Assembly: GCA_016929175.1 (NCBI GenBank)
Contig: JAFGJI010000095.1
Location: forward strand, 1-6,686
DNA length: 6,686 bases
From: Thermoplasmatota archaeon
Lineage (GTDB): Archaea; Thermoplasmatota; Penumbrarchaeia; Penumbrarchaeales; Penumbrarchaeaceae
Reading direction: 5' to 3'
Shown here: positions 1 to 5,386 of the stretch, piece after piece
Layout of the letters: each line of letters opens with the position of its first letter
How positions within the stretch are numbered: position 1 is the stretch's first letter
Notes under the pieces: model-generated
Told to the model about the DNA's origin: nothing
Databases searched by the model: none
The model's input: only the letters and a program-made list of their open reading frames with translations
Translations under genes and position numbers: made by a program

Positions 1-1
1 A

Positions 2-1279
2 ATGGCATCTGAAAAACCCCATATGAACCTCGTATTCATCGGTCACGTCGACCATGGGAAGTCCACCTCAGTGGGGAGGATCCTCCTGGATACGGGGCAC
101 GTTGAGAAGCATCTGATAGATAAATATAGGAAGGAGGCCGAGGCCAAGGGCAAGGGCTCCTTCGAATTTGCATGGGTGATGGACAACCTCAAGGAAGAGA
201 GGGAGCGCGGTGTGACCATCGATGTGGCACACAAGAAGTTCACCTCAGATAAGTATTATTTCACCATCATCGACGCACCTGGCCACAGGGATTTCGTCAA
301 GAACATGATCACCGGAACATCCCAGGCCGATGCGGCCGTTCTGGTGGTCGCGGCCCCGGAGGGTGTGATGGCCCAGACAAAGGAGCATGTTTTCCTTGCC
401 AAGACACTTGGTGTGAACCAGATCATCATAAACATAAACAAGATGGACGCCACGAAACCCGCATACGACCAGCAGAGGTACAACCAGGTCAAGGAGGACG
501 TGAGCAAGCTCATCAGGATGGTCGGATACAAGGATGACATGGTCCAGTTCGTCCCCAGCTCGGCCTTCATAGGTGACAACGTCGTGAACAAGTCCGATAA
601 GATGGCATGGTGGACAGGCCCGACCCTCCTTCAGTGCCTGGACAACCTCCAGCTTCCCCAGAAGCCCACGGAGCTCCCGCTCAGACTTCCGGTCCAGGAT
701 GTCTATACCATCACAGGCATCGGGACCGTCCCTGTTGGAAGGATCGAGACCGGTGTACTGAAAGTGGGAGAGAACGTTGTGTTCTCACCCTCGGGCGCGG
801 GCGGGGAGGTCAAGTCGATCGAGATGCATCATGAGACCATGCCCAGGGCGGAACCCGGTGACAATGTCGGGTTCAACGTGAGGGGGGTCGGAAAGAACGA
901 TATCAGGAGGGGGGACGTTTGCGGTTCGACCGCATCGAAGCCGACCGTGGCCAAGTCCTTCACTGCCCAGATAGCCGTTCTCCAGCACCCCTCGGTAATA
1001 GCGGTCGGATACACCCCCGTGTTCCACCTGCATACCGCTCAGGTCGCATGCACCTTCGAGGAGATACTGAAGAAGCTCGACCCCAAGACCGGACAGGTAA
1101 AAGAGGAGAACCCTGACTTCATAAGGACCGGTGATATTGCCATAGTCAAGATCAGACCGACCAGGCCCCTGGTCATCGAAAAGGTAAAGGAGATCCCGCA
1201 GCTCGGAAGGTTCGCCATCAGGGATATGGGAACCACCGTGGCAGCAGGCATGTGCCTTGATATCGAGAAGAAGGAATAG
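2..1279 (+). CDS. tuf: Translation elongation factor EF-1alpha (archaeal EF-Tu)
   Basis: This is the GTPase that delivers aminoacyl-tRNA to the ribosomal A site in the cytoplasm. The 425-residue product has the usual archaeal length and all the GTP-binding motifs: P-loop GHVDHGKST (residues 14-22), switch I GVTID (70-74), DAPGH (91-95), NKMD (147-150) and a G5-like SSAF near 186. The beta-barrel domains II (about 225-315, with YTITGIGTVPVGRIETG) and III (about 320-425, with HPSVIAVGYTPVFHLHTAQVAC) follow. The N-terminus MASEKPHMNL matches the start I recall for Thermoplasma EF-1alpha, so the ATG at base 2 is probably the true start, although its ribosome site and promoter lie outside the window. 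rpsJ follows after a gap of 26-32 bases, the classical archaeal tuf-rpsJ arrangement, so the two are probably co-transcribed. No damage is visible. The family call is essentially certain; the Thermoplasmatota affinity is an inference from remembered sequences. Confidence 0.98.
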   Translation: MASEKPHMNLVFIGHVDHGKSTSVGRILLDTGHVEKHLIDKYRKEAEAKGKGSFEFAWVMDNLKEERERGVTIDVAHKKFTSDKYYFTIIDAPGHRDFVKNMITGTSQADAAVLVVAAPEGVMAQTKEHVFLAKTLGVNQIIININKMDATKPAYDQQRYNQVKEDVSKLIRMVGYKDDMVQFVPSSAFIGDNVVNKSDKMAWWTGPTLLQCLDNLQLPQKPTELPLRLPVQDVYTITGIGTVPVGRIETGVLKVGENVVFSPSGAGGEVKSIEMHHETMPRAEPGDNVGFNVRGVGKNDIRRGDVCGSTASKPTVAKSFTAQIAVLQHPSVIAVGYTPVFHLHTAQVACTFEEILKKLDPKTGQVKEENPDFIRTGDIAIVKIRPTRPLVIEKVKEIPQLGRFAIRDMGTTVAAGMCLDIEKKE

Positions 1280-1299
1280 ATCTTACAGGATGATCGAAC

Positions 1300-1304
1300 G
1301 GAGG
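1300..1304 (+). promoter_or_regulatory. Shine-Dalgarno site of rpsJ that decides the start
   Basis: GGAGG sits one base before ATG 1306 and seven bases before the in-frame TTG 1312. Normal spacing (about 5-9 bases) favours TTG as the initiation codon of S10. A weaker AGGA at 1287-1290 is 15 bases before the ATG, which is too far to rescue it convincingly. Confidence 0.6.
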
Positions 1305-1305
1305 A

Positions 1306-1623
1306 ATGGGATTGGTAGCAAAAGCCAGGATATCCTTGACTGGGACGGATGCCAGATCTCTGGATGGCGTCTGTGGTCAGATAAAGCAGATCTCGGAGAG
1401 GACAGGGGTCAATCTCTCCGGACCGATCCCGCTCCCCACGAAAAGGCTTGTGGTGCCCTGCAGGAAATCCCCGGACGGTGAGGGGTCAGAGACCTGGGAC
1501 CGCTGGGAGATGAGGGTGCACAAGAGGCTGATATATCTCGACGCTGACGATCGGGCCCTTCGGTCCCTGATGAGGATCAAGGTCCCGGACGATGTCAACA
1601 TCGAGATCGTTCTGAGAAGCTGA
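1306..1623 (+). CDS. rpsJ: 30S ribosomal protein S10 (uS10)
   Basis: This is a small-subunit ribosomal protein of the 30S head. The 105-residue frame carries archaeal uS10 hallmarks: KARISLTGTD near the N-terminus, RTGVNLSGPIPLPTKRLVVP (about 32-51), RKSPDGEG, the core DRWEMRVHKRLIYLDAD (about 65-81) and a C-terminal IEIVLRS strand. The start is ambiguous. The ATG at 1306 lies only one base after the strong Shine-Dalgarno sequence GGAGG (1300-1304), which is too close for normal use. The in-frame TTG at 1312 lies seven bases after it and would give MVAKARISL, 103 residues, closer to other archaeal S10 proteins that begin just before KAR. I favour TTG 1312 but give the longer frame here. The gene belongs to the tuf operon and is followed by an oligo-T terminator. 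Confidence 0.96.
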   Translation: MGLVAKARISLTGTDARSLDGVCGQIKQISERTGVNLSGPIPLPTKRLVVPCRKSPDGEGSETWDRWEMRVHKRLIYLDADDRALRSLMRIKVPDDVNIEIVLRS

Positions 1624-1664
1624 GAACCTCCTACTCGAGTTTCCCGGCTTCTCCTTTTTTATTT
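1614..1664 (+). terminator. Terminator of the tuf-rpsJ operon
   Basis: A run of six T (1655-1660), then A and TTT, follows rpsJ by about 30 bases. This is the oligo-T signal that ends archaeal transcripts. A perfect 7-bp inverted repeat, GAGAAGC (1614-1620, covering the last codons) and GCTTCTC (1647-1653), could form a stem ending one base before the T run. An alternative small hairpin, GTTCT/AGAAC (1609-1627), spans the stop codon. The T run is the stronger evidence, and the stem may or may not matter in Archaea. Confidence 0.65.
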
Positions 1665-1793
1665 ACCGGCAATGCATATAGAAAATGCTATGAACGCCGA
1701 TCCAAATTTCATCACATCCCGAAGGTGGGATCCTCCATTAACTTGAGCTGTACAATTTGTAACTTCCCGCTTCCGCAGTTGTAATAAGGAACC

Positions 1794-1822
1794 TATTTAT
1801 ACCAGATGGAACCATTTGGTAT
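1794..1822 (+). promoter_or_regulatory. TATA box plus near-palindromic operator of the toxin-antitoxin operon
   Basis: TATTTATA (1794-1801) is a good archaeal TATA box, preceded by purine-rich AAGGAA that could act as a BRE. Overlapping its right edge is a 24-base near-palindrome (1799-1822). The left half is ATACCAGATGGA and the right half is ACCATTTGGTAT, with 10 of 12 positions symmetric. The box centre lies about 27 bases before the ATG at 1824, which predicts a leaderless transcript starting at that ATG, with the palindrome filling the space between the box and the start. Ribbon-helix-helix proteins bind such palindromes as dimers of dimers, so autorepression by the antitoxin is the natural inference. 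Confidence 0.7.
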
Positions 1823-2060
1823 CATGGGACAGCAGATCAATCTAAGGCTTCCGGATAAGCTGTTCAATACAGCAGTGGATTATTCGGAAAGTCATGGATA
1901 CTCATCAATACAAGAATTCATCAAAGAGGTCCTGAGAGAAAAACTTTTTGAAAAGGAAGATATTACCAGAGAAGAATTGGACCTCGTAAAAATGCTGGTC
2001 AAAGCTTCGGAGGAGAAAGGGCTTTATGGTACCGAGAAAGACCTATTCGATAGGCTCTGA
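1806..2060 (+). CDS. Ribbon-helix-helix antitoxin
   Basis: This is a small DNA-binding antitoxin predicted to repress its own operon and neutralise the overlapping toxin. The open frame gives 84 residues from ATG 1806, but the likely start is the internal ATG at 1824 (78 residues). The RHH fold begins right there, with strand QQINLRLPDKLF followed by two helices (TAVDYSESHGY and SIQEFIKEVLREKLFE), and the first ATG lies inside the operator palindrome. The charged C-terminal third (KEDITREELDLVKMLVKASEEKG) is probably the toxin-binding tail. The toxin frame begins 35 bases before this gene's stop, implying coupled translation. The region is visibly richer in A/T than the translation genes upstream, which is compatible with acquisition by transfer. 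The RHH class is clear from the sequence; the antitoxin role is inferred from the partner. Confidence 0.82.
   Translation: MEPFGIMGQQINLRLPDKLFNTAVDYSESHGYSSIQEFIKEVLREKLFEKEDITREELDLVKMLVKASEEKGLYGTEKDLFDRL
2009..2015 (+). promoter_or_regulatory. Shine-Dalgarno site of the toxin inside the antitoxin gene
   Basis: GGAGGAG lies within the antitoxin coding sequence, 10 bases before the toxin ATG at 2026. It supports the overlapping start and coupled translation. Confidence 0.55.
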
Positions 2061-2361
2061 AGTAAGTGGATTCGAATTGATACCTTCCGATTTTTTTCTT
2101 TCCCAACTCGATCACCTCGATATCTCCACAAGGAAACGCCTTAAAGAGAAACTGTTGTTGATAAAGATAAATCCTTACAGATACAAGAGAATAATAGGAT
2201 ATGATCTGTTTCTGTTTCGGATCAGATTCGAGGATGGGAGAAGGGAGAAGAGACTGATCTACCTTGTCCAGAAACCAAAGGTCAAAGTAATATGTATCCT
2301 TGACAGAGATCAGGATTACAAGGACCTCAGAAAATTCCTGAAAAGGCTTGGATATCTGTAA
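2026..2361 (+). CDS. RelE/ParE-superfamily toxin (putative mRNA interferase)
   Basis: This is the predicted toxin of the pair. In the RelE/ParE fold an N-terminal strand and helical hairpin are followed by a basic beta-sheet, and RelE members cut mRNA on the ribosome. Here the strand FELIPSDFF (about 16-24) leads to helices LSQLDHLDISTRKRLKEKLLLIKINPYRYK (25-54), then strands LFLFRIRFED (61-70), KRLIYLVQKP (75-84) and VKVICILDRD (86-95), then a C-terminal helix YKDLRKFLKRL. Lysines and arginines are plentiful. At 111 residues it is slightly longer than usual because about 14 residues precede the first strand. ATG 2026 is still preferred: GGAGGAG (2009-2015) lies 10 bases upstream, and the only nearby alternative, TTG 2077, would delete the first strand. 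A RelE-type nuclease rather than a ParE-type gyrase poison is a guess from the basic sheet; no catalytic set was confirmed. Confidence 0.72.
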   Translation: MVPRKTYSIGSEVSGFELIPSDFFLSQLDHLDISTRKRLKEKLLLIKINPYRYKRIIGYDLFLFRIRFEDGRREKRLIYLVQKPKVKVICILDRDQDYKDLRKFLKRLGYL

Positions 2362-2543
2362 GTATTCCATTTGCTCTTGTTTATCCGTCTTCCAGTCACA
2401 TACTTGAGCCGGTAATTCTCGATCCTATCTATGTTGAGCTTCCCGTTCGCTCCATGGTCAAAGACAAGGATCGACCCTGGTTTCAGTCTACCCCTAAGTT
2501 GTTCGTATGTGTCCTTGAAATGGACTGGATCATTGATGTTCAT
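2316..2543 (-). pseudogene. Internal fragment of an IS4/IS1634-type DDE transposase
   Basis: This frame is a fragment rather than an intact gene. It reads NINDPVHFKDTYEQLRGRL, then KPGSILVFDHGANGKLNIDR and YVTGRRINKSK. That is the pattern I recall around the second catalytic aspartate of archaeal IS4/IS1634-like transposases (typically PGN.ND..HFK.TYEQL..LKPGS..VFDKGANSK.NI), with the Asp at about residue 29. Similarity stops near base 2370. The remaining residues, to a stop at 2316, are antisense to the toxin and look random. Upstream the frame stays open only to a TAA at 2583-2585, so the first catalytic Asp and the C-terminal Glu region are both missing. No terminal inverted repeats were found. 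KPGSILVF also recalls polysaccharide deacetylases and methyltransferases, but the full pattern fits a transposase better. The relic directly follows the ATP-grasp gene on the same strand and abuts the toxin. Confidence 0.66.
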
Positions 2544-2571
2544 GATCCCCGGCTCTCTTATCTTCTTGCTG

Positions 2572-4152
2572 TCAAACTTGGGTTACAGACCGGCCTTGCT
2601 CCAGGGATGTTCCATGAATAACGTCATCAACTATCATTTCGTAGAGGATGACATCGTATCCGGACCCGTTGATCTGGAAGTATTGGTGAAGAACTCCGAC
2701 CCTCCTGAACCCCACATCCTGAAATACCTTCCGGGAATGCTCGTTCCCGGCCACGACAAGTGCCGTAATGTTTTTCAGACCCATCTTCCTGCAGGCGATA
2801 TCGAGCATCAACCTGACCGCTTCCTGAGCATGGCCCTTCCCGAGGAATGACCGTTCACCGATGAGCAGGAAGAGTTCCGCACTGCGGTTGTTTGCATCTA
2901 TCTTTTCGAGAGAGACCATCCCGATCCTTTGGCCCGATCTCCTGTCGGCGATCAGCAGATCGATGTCATCCCTTTTGGATATGAAGAACTTCTCGATCAT
3001 GCTCTCCCTTGTGTATGTCTGCTCTTCCCCGCAGTCCGGACTGTGGATGGCCTGCATTTCGTTGTACCATCTGGTCACAATGTCCAGATGTTCGAACTGA
3101 ACCCTGTGGACGATAAGGTTCCGAGTGGCGTATTCTTCCCGAGACCTTTCCACCACGGGTCCGGACATATGGCATCTTTTCATGGCTTCCTTCAATATTC
3201 TGACAATAAGCTGCCTGTAGGTCAGGCCGGCAGCAGCGGCACTCCTCACCAGACCGCCATCGACATCGATCCATGGATTTGGATTGATCTCCAAAACGTA
3301 TGGTTTGTCCCCGATGAGCCTGATATCTATCCTTGCGTAATCCCTGCAGCCCATGAGCACATAGGCGTTCCTGGCGGTGCTCTTGACCAGGGCCTCCACT
3401 TCGGGAGTGAGGTCCGCGGGACATGCCCCTGTCGTTCTCCTATAGGCGAAGGACCCCTCATGCCATTTTGCCTTGTAACTGACGATATTCGGGATATCAT
3501 CGGGGAAATCGAAAAGGATCTCGGATACCGGCAGCACCTCTATCGAATCGTCGTTCCCGATGACCGAAACGTTGATCTCCCTTCCGTCAATGAACTCCTC
3601 CACCAGGATCGGTTGATGAAAATTGGCGAGCAGATACTCCACCTTGTCCGCCAGCTCTTTGGGGTCCTTGACCACGGAATCCACGGTAATGCCCAGGCTT
3701 CCATCCTCAAGTGCAGGCTTGATGATCAAGGGGAACCTTAGGTCATCGTTGACCCTCTGGATGGGACTGATGAACTTCTGATATTTCGGTGTCGGTATAT
3801 TGTTCGCTATGAGGATATGCTTCGTCTTGATCTTGTTCATGCACAGTCCCAGGGTGAACGAGTTGGAACCTGTGTAGGGCATTCCCAGAATGTCCAGGTA
3901 TCCCGCCACCCAGGCTTCTCCGTGATTGTTGTCACCGAGCCCCTCGCAGAGGTTGAAGACGATATCAAAATCCTCCCTGCTCAATGATCTGAGCGCCTTC
4001 CTGTTCACGAGTATGGGGACGACCTCGTGCTCTTCCTTGAGGGCCTCGATTATACTCTCCACCGGGTCCGTGATCTCACTGTCCGGGAGAATGCCGATCC
4101 CCGGATCGTAATGTGTTTCTTCCACAAGGTTGTAGAGAATGGCGATCCTCAT
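2572..4152 (-). CDS. Ddl-like ATP-grasp ligase fused to a GNAT acetyltransferase
   Basis: This is a 526-residue two-domain enzyme of unknown substrate. Residues 1-325 are a D-Ala-D-Ala-ligase-like ATP-grasp: Rossmann-like start MRIAILYNLVEETHYD, FDIVFNLCEGLG (62-73), GMPYTGS (90-96), MNKIKTK (105-111), ATP-binding IIKPALEDGSLGI (143-155), VEEFIDGREINVSV (184-197) and metal-binding residues in ARIDIR (273-278) and EINPNP (288-293). Residues 345-505 are a RimJ/RimL-like GNAT, with acetyl-CoA loop RSFLGKGHAQEA (434-445) and motif GNEHSRKVFQDVGF (469-482). Known chemistry suggests ATP-dependent carboxylate-amine ligation plus N-acetylation, perhaps of a dipeptide or amino-acid solute; this is inference. 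NAGGN synthetase pairs the same folds in the opposite order. The last 15 or so residues, after YEMIVDD, do not look like GNAT and may be an extension created by the adjacent transposase insertion. The ATG at 4152 begins exactly at the domain start. Confidence 0.88.
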   Translation of the reverse strand: MRIAILYNLVEETHYDPGIGILPDSEITDPVESIIEALKEEHEVVPILVNRKALRSLSREDFDIVFNLCEGLGDNNHGEAWVAGYLDILGMPYTGSNSFTLGLCMNKIKTKHILIANNIPTPKYQKFISPIQRVNDDLRFPLIIKPALEDGSLGITVDSVVKDPKELADKVEYLLANFHQPILVEEFIDGREINVSVIGNDDSIEVLPVSEILFDFPDDIPNIVSYKAKWHEGSFAYRRTTGACPADLTPEVEALVKSTARNAYVLMGCRDYARIDIRLIGDKPYVLEINPNPWIDVDGGLVRSAAAAGLTYRQLIVRILKEAMKRCHMSGPVVERSREEYATRNLIVHRVQFEHLDIVTRWYNEMQAIHSPDCGEEQTYTRESMIEKFFISKRDDIDLLIADRRSGQRIGMVSLEKIDANNRSAELFLLIGERSFLGKGHAQEAVRLMLDIACRKMGLKNITALVVAGNEHSRKVFQDVGFRRVGVLHQYFQINGSGYDVILYEMIVDDVIHGTSLEQGRSVTQV

Positions 4153-4190
4153 TCTTTGACCCCGTTTGTGATGATTAATCAGGGCTTCTT

Positions 4191-4198
4191 ACTTATAA
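4191..4198 (-). promoter_or_regulatory. TATA box of the ATP-grasp-GNAT gene
   Basis: On the minus strand TTATAAGT lies about 43 bases before the ATG at 4152. With the usual distance to the start point this predicts a short leader of roughly 15-20 bases containing the weak ribosome-site candidate GGGGT. It suggests that this gene has its own promoter and is not only read through from the zinc-ribbon gene upstream, whose stop is 125 bases away. Confidence 0.5.
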
Positions 4199-4277
4199 TC
4201 TGTTGAGGTCTGGCCAGCGGGACATCAGGTCGATCGGATCTGGAGATGAAACCATTCTCTACGTACGGCCTCTGCAT

Positions 4278-5063
4278 TCATATGACCTCGCCGCAGAATG
4301 TGCAGAACTGATGCTCACTGACGTTCATACGTCCGCAATGGGGACACCTCACATTGCGTTTTGCCCTTTTCTTGAGGAGATCCCCAACCGCATCTATCTC
4401 CTCCATCTCCTCCAGTTCCTCCAGCTCTTCAAGTTCCTCGAGCCCGCTCTGTCCCTGATCACCCGTTTCCCGCTCATCTCCCCAGGTATGTCCCTTCAAT
4501 GCCCATTTCTTCACCTCCTTGAGACCGGACATCCCGACGGGCGGCAGGGCCATCAGCAGCTTCACCCCTCTCCGGGTGATCCTCCTGTGAAGGTATATTG
4601 CCCCCTCCCTGTCGACGATCCCTCTGAGCTCGCCCCGGGCTATCATGATCTCAAGAGTCTCGGTTATCTCATCAACACTGCAGACCCCAACACGGGCAAG
4701 GTATTCCAGAGGTATCTTCTCGTTGTTCTTGATGTGGGAGTGGTAGAGAAAGAAGGCCATCTTGTATCTGAGGTCCTTCCACCGGGCGTCCAATGACCAG
4801 AAGACTACCGTGAGTATGGAAAAAGCGAGAGCTACGATACCGACGAATATTATCAGGGTCCATCCTAACGGTTCATCCACAAAGAAATCGGAGATCCCTT
4901 TGAGAATACCTGCTCCGAAGAAACCAAGAATAAAGATGGCAAGAAAGAACAGGAACATTGCGAGGAAGAGACCGGCAATGAGGTTGGTAATGACCCTTAC
5001 AGGTCTTCCGATCATTGGTATCCCTAGAGTATCGAGCTTATCGTTTATTATCCCTGTTGTCAA
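4278..5063 (-). CDS. Two-TM membrane protein with winged-helix-like segment, poly-Glu stretch and C-terminal zinc ribbon
   Basis: I do not recognise a named family. The product, 261 residues if it begins at TTG 5063, has two hydrophobic helices (about 25-52 and 67-90). A cytoplasmic region (about 100-175) reads like a small winged helix: IPLEYLARVGVCSVDEITETLEIMIARGELRG followed by a YLHRR wing. A linker carries LEELEELEELEEMEE (208-222), probably a helical or coiled acidic arm, and a zinc ribbon ends the protein with CPHC (240-243) and CTFC (254-257). Together these suggest a membrane-tethered regulator or scaffold, which is inference. The start is uncertain: TTG 5063 lacks a clear Shine-Dalgarno, while ATG 5015 (MIGRPVRVI, with AGGGAT seven bases upstream) would give 245 residues and leave both helices intact. 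A TATA-like ATATAATATT at about 5104-5116 (-) could serve TTG 5063. Confidence 0.8.
   Translation of the reverse strand: MTTGIINDKLDTLGIPMIGRPVRVITNLIAGLFLAMFLFFLAIFILGFFGAGILKGISDFFVDEPLGWTLIIFVGIVALAFSILTVVFWSLDARWKDLRYKMAFFLYHSHIKNNEKIPLEYLARVGVCSVDEITETLEIMIARGELRGIVDREGAIYLHRRITRRGVKLLMALPPVGMSGLKEVKKWALKGHTWGDERETGDQGQSGLEELEELEELEEMEEIDAVGDLLKKRAKRNVRCPHCGRMNVSEHQFCTFCGEVI
4398..4442 (-). repeat. Five tandem 9-base units encoding the poly-Glu-Leu stretch
   Basis: Reading the plus strand, units CTCCTCCAT, CTCCTCCAG, TTCCTCCAG, CTCTTCAAG and TTCCTCGAG follow each other without gaps. Each encodes a Glu-Glu-Leu or Glu-Glu-Met triplet on the minus strand. The unit is a multiple of three, so copy-number change would lengthen or shorten the acidic arm without a frameshift. 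Confidence 0.8.
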
Positions 5064-5149
5064 GTGTTCGTATCCGGGCTAGTGGGTTCCCTTTTCTGTC
5101 TTTAATATTATATTCACGCGCCATTTTCTGCGAACAATCAGCAATTGAC

Positions 5150-5161
5150 GAAAAGAAAATA
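5150..5161 (-). terminator. Oligo-T terminator of tRNA-Ser
   Basis: Immediately after the tRNA 3' end the minus strand reads ATTTTCTTTTCG. Two runs of four T close to the mature end are the usual archaeal tRNA terminator. Confidence 0.55.
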
Positions 5162-5163
5162 GG

Positions 5164-5249
5164 CGCAGAGGAGGGGATTCGAACCCCTGAGGGCTGTTGC
5201 CCACCGGATTTCAAGTCCGGCGCCGTGGGCCGAGCTTAGCTACCTCTGC
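5164..5249 (-). tRNA. tRNA-Ser, anticodon UGA
   Basis: The minus strand folds into a class II tRNA of 86 bases. The acceptor stem is GCAGAGG/CCTCTGC (5243-5249 with 5165-5171), with discriminator G at 5164, as expected for serine. The anticodon stem CCGGA/TCCGG encloses the loop CTTGAAA, whose anticodon TGA (5213-5211) reads UCA. A long variable arm, GGGC-AACA-GCCC (5202-5191), and a T arm AGGGG-TTCGAAT-CCCCT (5188-5172) complete it. There is no intron, and CCA is not encoded (CCT follows). All stems pair, so the gene appears functional. Confidence 0.96.
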
Positions 5250-5277
5250 ACTAAAACAAAATGTCGTATGCAGAGGT

Positions 5278-5287
5278 GGCATATAAG
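5278..5287 (-). promoter_or_regulatory. Probable TATA box of tRNA-Ser
   Basis: The minus strand reads CTTATATGCC about 33 bases upstream of the mature tRNA 5' end. This is a plausible TATA box giving a precursor with a short 5' leader, as is common for archaeal stable RNAs. Confidence 0.55.
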
Positions 5288-5355
5288 GTCCACGGCCATA
5301 CTGTCATACTTTGTGAATTCTTACACCACCTGTATGATTTGGCGGTATGAGACAG

Positions 5356-5363
5356 TTATTAAT
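5356..5363 (+). promoter_or_regulatory. TATA-like element of the CDF transporter gene
   Basis: TTATTAAT is centred about 28 bases before the ATG at 5387, which would allow a leaderless or nearly leaderless mRNA. No good Shine-Dalgarno precedes this ATG, which is consistent with that reading. Confidence 0.45.
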
Positions 5364-5386
5364 CGGACATAGGTATTTCTACGTGG

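Noticed and set aside
1999..2370. Minus-strand open frame of 123 codons opposite the toxin
   Set aside because: The plus-strand RelE-like frame has a ribosome site, an overlapping antitoxin partner and the fold pattern; the minus frame has none.
2316..2543. Polysaccharide deacetylase or methyltransferase fragment, suggested by KPGSILVFDHG
   Set aside because: The surrounding pattern (NDPVHFKDTYEQL before it; NIDRIE and YVTGRRINKS after it) fits IS4/IS1634 transposases better.
2929..3741. Long open frame on the plus strand (270 codons) across the ATP-grasp gene
   Set aside because: It is antisense to a frame with clear ATP-grasp and GNAT motifs, its translation shows no domain, and it has no promoter or ribosome site.
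4398..4442. Possible CRISPR-like or intergenic satellite repeat
   Set aside because: The 9-base units are contiguous, have no spacers and lie in frame inside a gene, so they are a coding tandem repeat.
4203..4796. Plus-strand open frame of 197 codons opposite the zinc-ribbon gene
   Set aside because: It is a mirror of the minus-strand gene, including a low-complexity Leu/Phe run complementary to the Glu repeat, and has no recognisable fold.
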